Below, one piece after another: positions 6,738 through 14,510 of a stretch of DNA of 21,105 bases. How positions within the stretch are numbered: position 1 is the first letter of the stretch; every line of letters begins with the position of its first letter. Both the position numbers and the translations under genes were made by a program. Source of the stretch: Candidatus Firestoneibacteriota bacterium (GTDB taxonomy: Bacteria; Oederibacteriota; JAAXVQ01; JAUVAV01); contig DAOVYW010000006.1 of assembly GCA_030635415.1 (NCBI GenBank), forward strand, positions 1 to 21,105, in the 5' to 3' direction. The notes under the pieces were generated by a model. The model had not been told where the DNA came from. It saw nothing but the letters and a program-made list of their open reading frames with translations, and did not search any database.

Positions 6738-8195
6738 TTAAAACTTAGCTCCGGTAATGCGATAGACTTCCAGCAATTCCCCGCTGTCCGATAATTGCAA
6801 TTCCTCAATCTTTTCTCCTCTAACCAGATTAGATGCCCTTTGAAAAATATCTCCGGCTACCATAACCACTGAAAACGGCTGGCTGCTCATCTTGCGGGTA
6901 AAATCCAGATAATCCTTTATAACTCCCATGGGCATCAAGCCTTTGGGAGTCATAAGCGATCCCTGGACTTCCCCCGATGCCACTCCCAGTGAAACATAGA
7001 GCGGGGTCTCATTTTTCCTAATCCGTTCCTTATTAAGTTCGGCCAGGGATTTCTGCATATTTACGGCGGTCAGGATAGCCCGTTGGTCATCATCGGAATG
7101 CGGGCTGGTAATTCCAAATACCGCCATAAAAATGTTTTCGCTGAATTTGTAAATTTGCCCACCATATTCAAACAGCGTAGCCATAAAACGCCGAAAATAT
7201 GTCTCTAAAATCCTGGACATAGAGGCGGCATCCTGGGTGCTGGTTTGCTGGACTAAATAGCCCAAATCGGCAAACAATACCGTGACCCGGTGCCGCTTCG
7301 CTTTTTCCCCCGTCAAAACCAGGGCGTTAGTATCAACAAAACGTTCCTGCGCTTCCTTACATATATACAACTGGAAAGCTTCTTTGATTTTTTCTACATC
7401 CTTCAATTCATCCGCCACTACATCGAAGGCACCTTTAATCCTGACCTTTTCCTTTAAATCCTGGACCATCAAATTGAAGCATTCCGTCAATAAACCTATC
7501 TCATCCCGGCTCTGCACCTCGGCGGTTACTCCCAAGTCACCCCGGGCTACCCGGGCCATAGCCGCGGTTAAATTCCCGATCGGCCGGGTCACTGTTTTTG
7601 AGAGCCAGAGCGCCCCGCCAAACCCAAGAATCATCATGACAAAGGTCATAAGAATATTCCGGATTTTCGCCAGCATGATTTCACGTTTCAATGCCAGTAA
7701 TGAAAATCGCAGATTTACTGTGGCTACCCGCTTATTTTCCACAATAATATCGCCGGAAATTCTGGCGGTTGCGCCCGGTGGAAAAGTATGTTGGGTCAGC
7801 CGGTTCAAAGATTCAGGACTAACTTCAATTCCCTCCAGGGAAGAATCCAAAGCCGCAGCCGTAGCCGGATTAAGGGTAAAAACCTTGACTTCTCCATCTT
7901 TAGCCAGAATTGAAATATAGAGTATGTTGGAATCCAGGTTGCGAATCACTTTTATAAATTCACGAAAAATCGGCCAAGCTACTTTTTCACCCGCCAAAGG
8001 TTCGATCAATTTAAGCGCCGCTATCATGTTGGCGGTATCGGTCATACGCTTGTCCATTTCCATATGCTTCATGTGTTCTTCCTGGAATATGGAAAAATAA
8101 GAAACCACCCCCATGATTAAAACTATTAAAACCAGAATCAGCAGGGTAATCTTGTGGACTAATCCAAATTTAGCTTTGGGTTTGTTGTTTGCCAT
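6738..8195 (-). CDS. Membrane sensor: periplasmic domain, HAMP, degenerate class III cyclase domain
   Basis: 485 residues. Transmembrane segments lie at about 15-36 and 181-200 around a periplasmic sensor of some 140 residues. A HAMP domain follows (about 200-255, TRPIGNLTAAMARVARGDL), then a short helix and a class III adenylate/guanylate cyclase homology domain (about 300-440). The first metal Asp is present (LFAD, D310). The second is Asn354 (KFSENIFMAVF where active enzymes have KF-x-GDGIMAVF). The transition-state Asn and Arg of VNLAAR are Asp431 and Lys435 (LDFTRK). I therefore expect no or weak cyclase activity and a role as a binding or signalling domain. Start ATG lies 15 bp after the lipoprotein gene, so these two are very probably co-transcribed. 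Confidence 0.88.
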   Translation of the reverse strand: MANNKPKAKFGLVHKITLLILVLIVLIMGVVSYFSIFQEEHMKHMEMDKRMTDTANMIAALKLIEPLAGEKVAWPIFREFIKVIRNLDSNILYISILAKDGEVKVFTLNPATAAALDSSLEGIEVSPESLNRLTQHTFPPGATARISGDIIVENKRVATVNLRFSLLALKREIMLAKIRNILMTFVMMILGFGGALWLSKTVTRPIGNLTAAMARVARGDLGVTAEVQSRDEIGLLTECFNLMVQDLKEKVRIKGAFDVVADELKDVEKIKEAFQLYICKEAQERFVDTNALVLTGEKAKRHRVTVLFADLGYLVQQTSTQDAASMSRILETYFRRFMATLFEYGGQIYKFSENIFMAVFGITSPHSDDDQRAILTAVNMQKSLAELNKERIRKNETPLYVSLGVASGEVQGSLMTPKGLMPMGVIKDYLDFTRKMSSQPFSVVMVAGDIFQRASNLVRGEKIEELQLSDSGELLEVYRITGAKF

Positions 8196-8210
8196 AATAT
8201 TTCTCGCCCT

Positions 8211-9638
8211 TTACGGGGTAATGTAAGTAAAGGCATAAATACTCCGGTCGAAAGAACCAACCACCAGCATGCCATCAGAGATAATCGGAGAGGAGTTAAC
8301 CATGCCGCCCGTGGTGTACTTCCATTTCCGCTCGCCCTTTTTAGCCCGCAAAGCGTATATCGTGTCGCCCGCGCCAATGTAAACCAAGCCGTTGAATTCA
8401 ACCGGCGAAGAGAGAATCTTGTTTTTCAATTTAGCTTTCCAAATAATTCCACCGGTTTGCTTGTTAAGCGCGTAAAGGTGCTTATCATTTGACCCGATAA
8501 ACAGATATTTTCCGGAAAGGCAGGGGGCCGAGGAAACCCATCCCTGTACCCGGCATTTCCAGACCAATTCACCATCAGACCGGTTAAGCGCGTACACATT
8601 TTTATCGTCCGAGCCGAAATAAATTCTTTCTTGGTCTAGCCCCGCAGTTGAAAATATACGGTTTTCGGCGGCAAACTTCCACTTGATCTCTCCGCTGCCG
8701 GCATCCAGGGCGTAGAAAGTTTTACCCAGGGTTCCAATGTACAATACTCCGTTGTTTACTTTAGGACTAGCCGCCACCGGACCATCGGTTTTCTGCTTCC
8801 ATATCGGAGTTCCGGTCGCAGTGTTGAAAGCATAAACATTACCATCCATGCACCCAATAAAAACCATGTTCCCAATCACTGCGGGAGAAGAAAAATGCAG
8901 GGCGCCGCCGGTCAAGGCGCGCCAGACTACTTGTCCGCTTTTTGCCTGGAGACAATATAAGTAAGTATCATCGGACCCGATGTAAACCCGGCCTTTCACT
9001 ACGGCCGGTGATGAAGTAACCGGCCCGCCGGTCTTCCTTTCCCATATTTGCCTGCCGTCTTTGGCATTGATGGCGTAAACATTCGAATCACTGGACCCGA
9101 TGTAAACCACTCCTCCGACCATAGCCGCCGAACCGTCTATCTGGGCACCCGTACGGTATTTCCATTGTAAATCCAGGGGTGGAGTAATCGGCTGCCCGGA
9201 GGCCGGACGGTTTTTAATATTCATCCGGAACATGGCCCAACCGGTAGCCTGGGCCGATGATATTACCGGTTTCTCCTCAGCCGCCAGCGTCTCTGTCATC
9301 GGGACCCTAGGTTTCGGAGGCACGGCCATTGGTACGGATTGGATCTTTTTCTTAACTGCCGCTATCTCTTGCTTGATTTTATCAACTTTGCGTTTGGAGC
9401 GTACCCCGCCCCGCGAGTGCAGACGGGATAAAGCTTGTTGCAACTCCATAAGTTTTTGCTGTTGTTCCTCAATAATTTTTTGCTGTTCAGCGGCCTTTTG
9501 CTGGGTTTGGGCATTTCCGGAAACATTGAATTGAATCTTAATCTCTTTCTCCTTAGCCTGCTGCCCGCATCCGAATAAAACCCCCATTACACCTACTATT
9601 AGTAAAACCGGTAAAAATGAGAGTTTTTTTATGAACAT
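8211..9638 (-). CDS. Lipoprotein with coiled coil and PQQ-type (BamB-like) beta-propeller
   Basis: 475 residues. A signal peptide ends in lipobox LFGC with Cys24, so it is lipid-anchored outside the inner membrane. Residues about 42-100 are Gln/Lys/Glu-rich and predicted coiled coil (EEQQQKLMELQQALSRL). From about 150 on there are some eight PQQ-like blades of the type (Y/F)IGSxDxxVYALNxxxGxxxWK. The blade pattern opens with LQWKYRTG and closes with VVGSFDRSIYAF, as in a ring-closed eight-blade propeller. Such folds bind proteins or peptides; enzymatic PQQ use is not indicated. ATG 9638 has GGAGG eight bases upstream and a strong promoter about 70 bp upstream. It heads the series leading to receptor, J, Hsp70 and ATPase, so it may be the outer sensing partner. 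Confidence 0.9.
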   Translation of the reverse strand: MFIKKLSFLPVLLIVGVMGVLFGCGQQAKEKEIKIQFNVSGNAQTQQKAAEQQKIIEEQQQKLMELQQALSRLHSRGGVRSKRKVDKIKQEIAAVKKKIQSVPMAVPPKPRVPMTETLAAEEKPVISSAQATGWAMFRMNIKNRPASGQPITPPLDLQWKYRTGAQIDGSAAMVGGVVYIGSSDSNVYAINAKDGRQIWERKTGGPVTSSPAVVKGRVYIGSDDTYLYCLQAKSGQVVWRALTGGALHFSSPAVIGNMVFIGCMDGNVYAFNTATGTPIWKQKTDGPVAASPKVNNGVLYIGTLGKTFYALDAGSGEIKWKFAAENRIFSTAGLDQERIYFGSDDKNVYALNRSDGELVWKCRVQGWVSSAPCLSGKYLFIGSNDKHLYALNKQTGGIIWKAKLKNKILSSPVEFNGLVYIGAGDTIYALRAKKGERKWKYTTGGMVNSSPIISDGMLVVGSFDRSIYAFTYITP

Positions 9639-9705
9639 GAAAAAGGCCTCCGCGGAGTTATGGTAAAATATATTACAATAACTAAAAAATACTTATTTTA
9701 ATTAA

Positions 9706-9734
9706 ATATTACACGGGTTAATTTATATTGTCAA
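9706..9734 (-). promoter_or_regulatory. Sigma70-type promoter of the lipoprotein-receptor-chaperone series
   Basis: On the minus strand TTGACA (9729-9734), a 17-nt spacer, then TAATAT (9706-9711). Transcription would begin near 9698, leaving about 60 nt of AT-rich leader before ATG 9638. Confidence 0.8.
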
Positions 9735-9799
9735 TCCCTACTCTTGACCGTTCCGGAATTTAAACCCAAAGCACGAAGAAATAATATTTTTCTATATCT

Positions 9800-10062
9800 G
9801 TTGCGGAAAAACAAGTTAAGCTTGTCACCCCGGCGAAAGAGGCTGTGTCATAACTCTGTTTTTGAGCAATTTCACGAAATTTGTCATTTCGAGGTGAAGC
9901 CTGGACTAAATCATCCAGGACAGGCCGAGAAATCTCCAAACGCCCTTTTAAATTAAGCGTTTTCGTGGAGATTCCTCACTTCGTTCGGAATGACAAAGTA
10001 ACACAAATGCCTCTAAAATACAATTATGCCACAGCCTCGAAAGCCGGGGTCTACGAATTATG
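9800..10062. repeat. Older dispersed repeat, split by a MITE-like insertion
   Basis: The left half (9800-9839) and right half (10044-10062) together rebuild the repeat seen intact at 5911-5970. Between them lie the 198-bp insertion and one extra copy of CGAAAG. Removing the insertion and one CGAAAG restores the symmetric core CCCCGGCGAAAGCCGGGG. Confidence 0.85.
9840..10037. mobile_element. 198-bp MITE-like element with terminal inverted repeats and 6-bp target duplication
   Basis: Ends are AGGCTGTGTCATAA (9840-9853) and the inverted TTATGCCACAGCCT (10024-10037), 13 of 14 matching. CGAAAG flanks both sides (9834-9839 and 10038-10043). It has no transposase gene. Inside is a second inverted structure of the common TTTGTCATT / AATGACAAA type. 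The open frames across it are not genes: the same peptide strings recur at the tex 3' end because the DNA repeats. Confidence 0.85.
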
Positions 10063-10120
10063 TTTGCTTCAATAATAACAATGCTTTTTTTGATTCCTGT
10101 CCGTCCTGCCTAAAACTCTC

Positions 10121-10135
10121 TTTCCGCACCGGAAA
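10121..10135 (-). terminator. Small hairpin just after the smc stop
   Basis: TTTCCG and CGGAAA form a perfect 6-bp stem with a 3-nt loop immediately downstream of smc. Only a weak T stretch (GTTTTAGG) follows in the transcript direction, so termination is uncertain. Confidence 0.3.
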
Positions 10136-13100
10136 CTAATTGAGTACCGCTTGTTCCGCCACAGGCGGAACCTTTTTCACCGGCTTGGATTTCTCTTCCT
10201 CTTTGAATTTGACCGAAATAATCCGGGAAATTCCCGCCTCCGGCATGGTAATTCCGTATAAAATTCCGGCTTTCTCCATAGTAAGCTTATTATGCGTAAT
10301 AATAATAAATTGTGATTTCTCGGCAAATTCCTGGAGAATACGGCAAAACCGAACAGTATTATTATCATCCAGCGGCGCGTCCATCTCGTCGAAAACACAA
10401 AAAGGACTTGGTTTCACCAAGAAAACAGCAAATAACAAAGCAATCGCCGTCAAGGCTTTTTCTCCTCCGGAAAGCAGCGAAATATTCTGGAGATGCTTGC
10501 CCGGCGGACGTGCCACTATCTCTATACCGGTTTCCAATAAATTGGTCTCATCCATTAAAACCAAGTCCGCATCTCCGCCATTAAAAAGCCGACGAAAAAC
10601 CTCCCGGAATTGCGTCTGGACTTGCGAGAATGTTTCCGCAAACCTAACCCGGCTCTCCTGGTTGATCCGGGTAATCAAACGTTGCAGGTTTTCCCGAGCC
10701 GCTTTAATATCCGCAAGCTGCTTGGAAAGAAATTCATATCGTTGCTGCAGATCGTCATATTCTTCCATGGCTACCAGGTTTACAGATCCCATGGCCCCTA
10801 GTTTTGATTTCAACTCCTGGACGCGAAGCTTGTTCTCTTCCGGCTCAGCCGGAAGCGCAGCCTGACCTTCTTCCATCTCGCCTTCCTCTTCCAGCGCTAA
10901 ATTTAATTTGTATTCCTCCTGCAAATAATTTTCCAGGGATTTCAAATTCATCTCCAACTGGGTTTTCTCCAGTTCTAGTTTGTGCATATCTTGTTGGTTT
11001 TTTTCCCGTAACCCCCGGTGATGCTTTACTTCTTTTTCCTCTTCCTCCTTCCGGCCGGCCAAAACCGCGCGGACCTGCCGGAGCTCTTCCAAATTCCGTT
11101 CCTGAGTCAGTTTATCCTCCAAAATCCGCAAACGTAGTTCTTGTTTATGGCTTGCCTCATCCGTCAAGTCTGCCAGCCGCTTCCGGTCAATGCCGATGTT
11201 ACTATCCTTATCCTGCTTCCGGCCAAGTACCTCGGCCAACTCTCCGGCCACGCGCTCAACATCCGCATTCAGACCGCTCAGTTGCTGCTCCAAAGCCGTA
11301 GCCATCACTCTTAGCTCGCCGGCGCGTAATGACCGCTTATCATATTCCCGCCGCCGCTCCTCGATTTCCACCTGGTGCTCCGAAAGTTCCTGTTGGATTT
11401 GGCGGTCAATAAGCTCCGCCTCCAGCAGTTTTTGGGTGATAAGTTCATGATCATGCACGGCTTGATTCAGAACCTGCACGGCCTGCTCTTTTTCCGTTTG
11501 CAGAGAATCATCCTGCCGGTCAATTCCCTCCATCTGCATGGTTACGCCTTCCAGAGATTTTTCCATCCCGGCGGTGCGTACTTCCAGTTCATGTAATTCC
11601 GAGGTATTAACCTCCAGGCTGCCGGCGGTTTCTTCCAGATGATTTTTAGTGCTTTCCGACTCACGCAGAGCATCTGATAAATTTCTTTCCAACACCGATA
11701 ATTCGGCTTTAAGTTCCTCTATCTCGCGTTCACGTCCCAGCAGGCCGCGTTCCATAATATCCGGACTTCCACCCGTAAGCCAGCGCTCCGGGGTATCCAA
11801 TTCTCCGTTTAAAGTAACTAAAGTACCCTGGATTCCGGCTTCCCGAACCTGCCGGGCCGCCGCGGCATCAGCTACAATAAAAACATCCTTTAAAATAATT
11901 TGAAAAAGACCTCGAAAACGTTCATCAATCCTGGCCAAATCTTCGGCCCGGCCCAGAATTCCCGGCAGGTTTATTCCCGGCTGATCCTCCCCGGATAATC
12001 GGTAACCTTCATTAATCTTCCGGCAATGTTCCAGGGGAATGAAAGTCGCGCGGCCCCGATTTCCTTCTGCCAGATAATCCATTGCCGTCCGGGCCTGTTC
12101 CTCGGTTTCAACTATAATATGTTGTAGTTTGTGTCCCAGTAGAACTTCAAAGGCAAACTCATATTTTTGCTCGGTTCGTATAAAATTAACTACTGGTCCC
12201 AGCAAACCCGGAAACCGTTCCGGGTTGGTGTTATGCTCCATAAGAATTGTCTTGGCGCCCAGTTCATAGCCGTCCAAACCGTTTTTCAACTCCTCTATCC
12301 AGGTAAGCCGCGATTTAAGCTGGGTAATGGTTCGGTTGAAGTTATCCAGCATGGCATTCAGAGTTCCCAGTGTATGTTCCAGTTTCTCTTTCTCCTGGGC
12401 CAGAATATCCTGCTGGGCCCGGAGCGTCTCCATCTCTTGCCGCGAATTTCGCAAATCCTCTGCGAGTGAGTTTTTCCCTTTAAGCGTTTCCTGTTTCTGC
12501 CCGTTTAATATTGACAGCCGCTCTTCCAGGTTTCCGATTTGCCGCTCATGCTCGGTGCGTCGAATCTCAAGGTTTTTCAGGGTTCCCCGGAATCCGGACA
12601 TTTGATCCACAATTTCCAGCAGACGACTTTGTTGTTCCTGAACACGCATCGCCTTTTCCTTCAACTCCTGTCCCAGATTATTCAACCGTTCTTCTTCCGC
12701 CGTCATTTCCATTTTCGCGTCAGCCAGCGCCTGCTCTTTCTGCCCCCGCATTTCCAGGGCGTGCCGGCTCTGGGTATTTAATTGTTCTTCCTTAGCGCGC
12801 AACTCCTCAACCTCGGCTTCCAGGCGTTGAAGTCCCAGGATCAAATCCTGATGCCGCAGTTCAGAGGATGTGATAAACTCCTCCGTCTTTATGATCTCTT
12901 CCAGCGTCTGATGCAGGAATTCCTGCATCCGGGATAAGGCCGACTCATTCTCCATCACTTCATTTTCCAGCAACGTCAATTTATCTTCCATTGCCTTCAT
13001 CTGATTTTGCGATTCCTCGATGCTTAACCGCTGCTCCTCCCAGATACGTTCCAGCTTTCTCAGACTGCGGCGCTTACCGCGCAATTCACGGCGTCCCTGG

Positions 13101-13783
13101 GAAACCTCCAGCGTGGTTAATTCCTGTTTCAAATCCTGATACCGCCGCGCTTTCTGGGCTTGACGTTCCAGCGATCCGATTTGGCGTTTAACCTCGACCG
13201 CAATGTCATTCACCCGCAGAAAATTCTGGTCCGCCGCCTCCAGTTTTCTCAAGGATTCTTCTTTTCTGGCCTTATATTTTGAAATACCAGCCGCCTCTTC
13301 AAATACATAGCGACGGTCAGCCGGACGTGAAGAAACCACTAAATCTATCTTACCTTGTTCCAGAATAGAATAGGCATTTCTGCCGATTCCGGTATCCAGA
13401 AAAAGATCTTGAATATCCCGCATCCGGCAAACTGTCTTGTTAAGCAGATACTCGCTCTCTCCGGAACGGTAGGTCCTCCGGGTGATGGTAATCTCCTCAT
13501 GTTCCGTGGAAAGCTGCCGGTCATAATTATCGATGGTTAAGGAAACTTCCGCCATGCCCACGGCTTTGCGACTCTCCGTGCCGTTAAATATGACGTCTTC
13601 CATACGGTTTCCCCGCAAGGCCTTGGCGCTCTGCTCGCCCAAGACCCAGCGAAGAGCATCTACAATATTGGATTTTCCGCAGCCATTAGGTCCGACAATC
13701 GCGGTGATGCCTGATTCAAAGTCAAGAGAGGTGTAGTCAACAAATGATTTAAATCCCTGAATTTCTAGACGCTTAAAATACAC
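10136..13783 (-). CDS. smc: SMC chromosome segregation/condensin ATPase
   Basis: 1215 residues from GTG 13783, with GGGAG eight bases upstream. The frame opens 12 codons earlier, but VYFKRLEIQGFKSF is the classic SMC beginning. Walker A GPNGCGKS is at 31-38. Two long coiled-coil arms (Glu/Leu/Gln/Arg-rich) flank a hinge around 510-650 (FPGLLGPVVNFI, ATFIPLEHC). The C-terminal head has signature LSGGEKALTA (1104-1113), Walker B FCVFDEMDA ending near 1134, and a basic tail. SMC loads on DNA with ScpA/ScpB and organises and segregates the chromosome. No scpA or scpB is in the window. It has its own promoter. It is transcribed ahead of the lipoprotein series, but a 500-bp gap with its own promoter separates them. 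Confidence 0.96.
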   Translation of the reverse strand: MYFKRLEIQGFKSFVDYTSLDFESGITAIVGPNGCGKSNIVDALRWVLGEQSAKALRGNRMEDVIFNGTESRKAVGMAEVSLTIDNYDRQLSTEHEEITITRRTYRSGESEYLLNKTVCRMRDIQDLFLDTGIGRNAYSILEQGKIDLVVSSRPADRRYVFEEAAGISKYKARKEESLRKLEAADQNFLRVNDIAVEVKRQIGSLERQAQKARRYQDLKQELTTLEVSQGRRELRGKRRSLRKLERIWEEQRLSIEESQNQMKAMEDKLTLLENEVMENESALSRMQEFLHQTLEEIIKTEEFITSSELRHQDLILGLQRLEAEVEELRAKEEQLNTQSRHALEMRGQKEQALADAKMEMTAEEERLNNLGQELKEKAMRVQEQQSRLLEIVDQMSGFRGTLKNLEIRRTEHERQIGNLEERLSILNGQKQETLKGKNSLAEDLRNSRQEMETLRAQQDILAQEKEKLEHTLGTLNAMLDNFNRTITQLKSRLTWIEELKNGLDGYELGAKTILMEHNTNPERFPGLLGPVVNFIRTEQKYEFAFEVLLGHKLQHIIVETEEQARTAMDYLAEGNRGRATFIPLEHCRKINEGYRLSGEDQPGINLPGILGRAEDLARIDERFRGLFQIILKDVFIVADAAAARQVREAGIQGTLVTLNGELDTPERWLTGGSPDIMERGLLGREREIEELKAELSVLERNLSDALRESESTKNHLEETAGSLEVNTSELHELEVRTAGMEKSLEGVTMQMEGIDRQDDSLQTEKEQAVQVLNQAVHDHELITQKLLEAELIDRQIQQELSEHQVEIEERRREYDKRSLRAGELRVMATALEQQLSGLNADVERVAGELAEVLGRKQDKDSNIGIDRKRLADLTDEASHKQELRLRILEDKLTQERNLEELRQVRAVLAGRKEEEEKEVKHHRGLREKNQQDMHKLELEKTQLEMNLKSLENYLQEEYKLNLALEEEGEMEEGQAALPAEPEENKLRVQELKSKLGAMGSVNLVAMEEYDDLQQRYEFLSKQLADIKAARENLQRLITRINQESRVRFAETFSQVQTQFREVFRRLFNGGDADLVLMDETNLLETGIEIVARPPGKHLQNISLLSGGEKALTAIALLFAVFLVKPSPFCVFDEMDAPLDDNNTVRFCRILQEFAEKSQFIIITHNKLTMEKAGILYGITMPEAGISRIISVKFKEEEKSKPVKKVPPVAEQAVLN

Positions 13784-13836
13784 TTTATCATCTCCCTGGT
13801 ATTTGCTCGTATTTATCACTACTATATGTTGTGGTG

Positions 13837-13865
13837 AATATACACCCTGAAAACCCGGCTGTCAA
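13837..13865 (-). promoter_or_regulatory. Sigma70-type promoter of smc
   Basis: On the minus strand TTGACA (13860-13865), a 17-nt spacer, then TATATT (13837-13842). It lies about 54 bp upstream of GTG 13783. Confidence 0.8.
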
Positions 13866-13968
13866 GAGGAAGAAATGTAAAAAAATGTATTATATTAGCT
13901 GCTGGTCATGGTAAAGCAGAGTATAAGCGCTGCACCCTGGCCGTTATGCTTATTTATATGCCGGGGCC

Positions 13969-14036
13969 GGCTTCCAAGCCCGCCGTGAATTCGCGACAGT
14001 GGGGCCAAGATTATGACCGGGCGGACATGGAAGTCC
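13969..14036. repeat. Imperfect inverted repeat in the smc-tex gap
   Basis: GGCTTCCAAGCCCGCC (13969-13984) pairs with 14020-14036 (13 of 16 positions) around a 35-nt loop. It resembles the common bacterial GGGCGGGC/TTGGAAGCC dispersed repeats. It lies between two divergent promoters, so it is not a terminator for a known gene. Confidence 0.6.
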
Positions 14037-14100
14037 ACCCCCTACAGTAAGGCCAGAAGCCTTTTCCAATATAAGCAAACATGGGACTAATATAACTATA

Positions 14101-14243
14101 GATTCTGCTGCAAAACCCCCCTAAGATGTCATTGCGAGCGACTGTAAGGAGCGTGGCAATCTTATTTTATCCTTATAAAATCGAGATTGCTTCGTCGCAG
14201 CCGCTCCTCGCAAAGACAGCAAAAAGGGTTTTGCAGCAGAATC
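14101..14243. mobile_element. 143-bp MITE-like element with perfect 18-bp terminal inverted repeats
   Basis: Ends are GATTCTGCTGCAAAACCC (14101-14118) and its exact reverse complement (14226-14243). Inside is a second, imperfect palindrome of the widespread GTCATTGCGAGCG ... GCTCCTCGCAAAGAC type (about 14128-14218). It has no coding capacity and no clear target duplication. A minus-strand frame from 14414 reads through it and gives the usual repeat peptide LRGAAATKQSR. From 14244 to 14397 I see no gene or named element. Confidence 0.8.
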
Positions 14244-14397
14244 AGTAAGTGAAATCCTGGGGAGGGGTTCGTTTATTAGTTCAAGAAAAAGATCAAAGAA
14301 GCTGCCAGTGCCAGGCAGGGTAGTAATTAATTTAACAACAAACGAGAGAATGATCAGGGATGGCATTGGGAGCAATTTTTGGAGATTTAATCCCCAC

Positions 14398-14426
14398 TTG
14401 ACAAAATTTATCAAACAGGCTATCTT
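14398..14426 (+). promoter_or_regulatory. Sigma70-type promoter of tex
   Basis: TTGACA (14398-14403), 17-nt spacer, TATCTT (14421-14426). The leader to GTG 14511 is about 78 nt. It contains a GCTGAGAC/GTCTCGGC hairpin (14456-14484, one G-T pair, 13-nt loop) without an obvious T tract. Confidence 0.7.
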
Positions 14427-14510
14427 TTCGGCCCTATCAAATTACAAAAATAAAAGCTGAGACGCTTACGTTGTATGTCTCGGCCATAATTAAAATAACG
14501 CGAGGTATTC

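Noticed and set aside
9744..10075. Two short plus-strand frames between the lipoprotein and smc genes
   Set aside because: They run through the insertion element; the shared string FKLSVFVEIPHFVR recurs near tex only because the DNA repeat does.
10140..13736. Many plus-strand open frames opposite smc
   Set aside because: They are antisense by-products of a long Glu/Leu/Arg-rich coiled-coil gene; none has family motifs or consistent ribosome sites.
14121..14414. Minus-strand 97-codon frame in the smc-tex gap
   Set aside because: Its second half is translated palindromic repeat (LRGAAATKQSR) inside the MITE-like element; there is no ribosome site and no recognisable domain.
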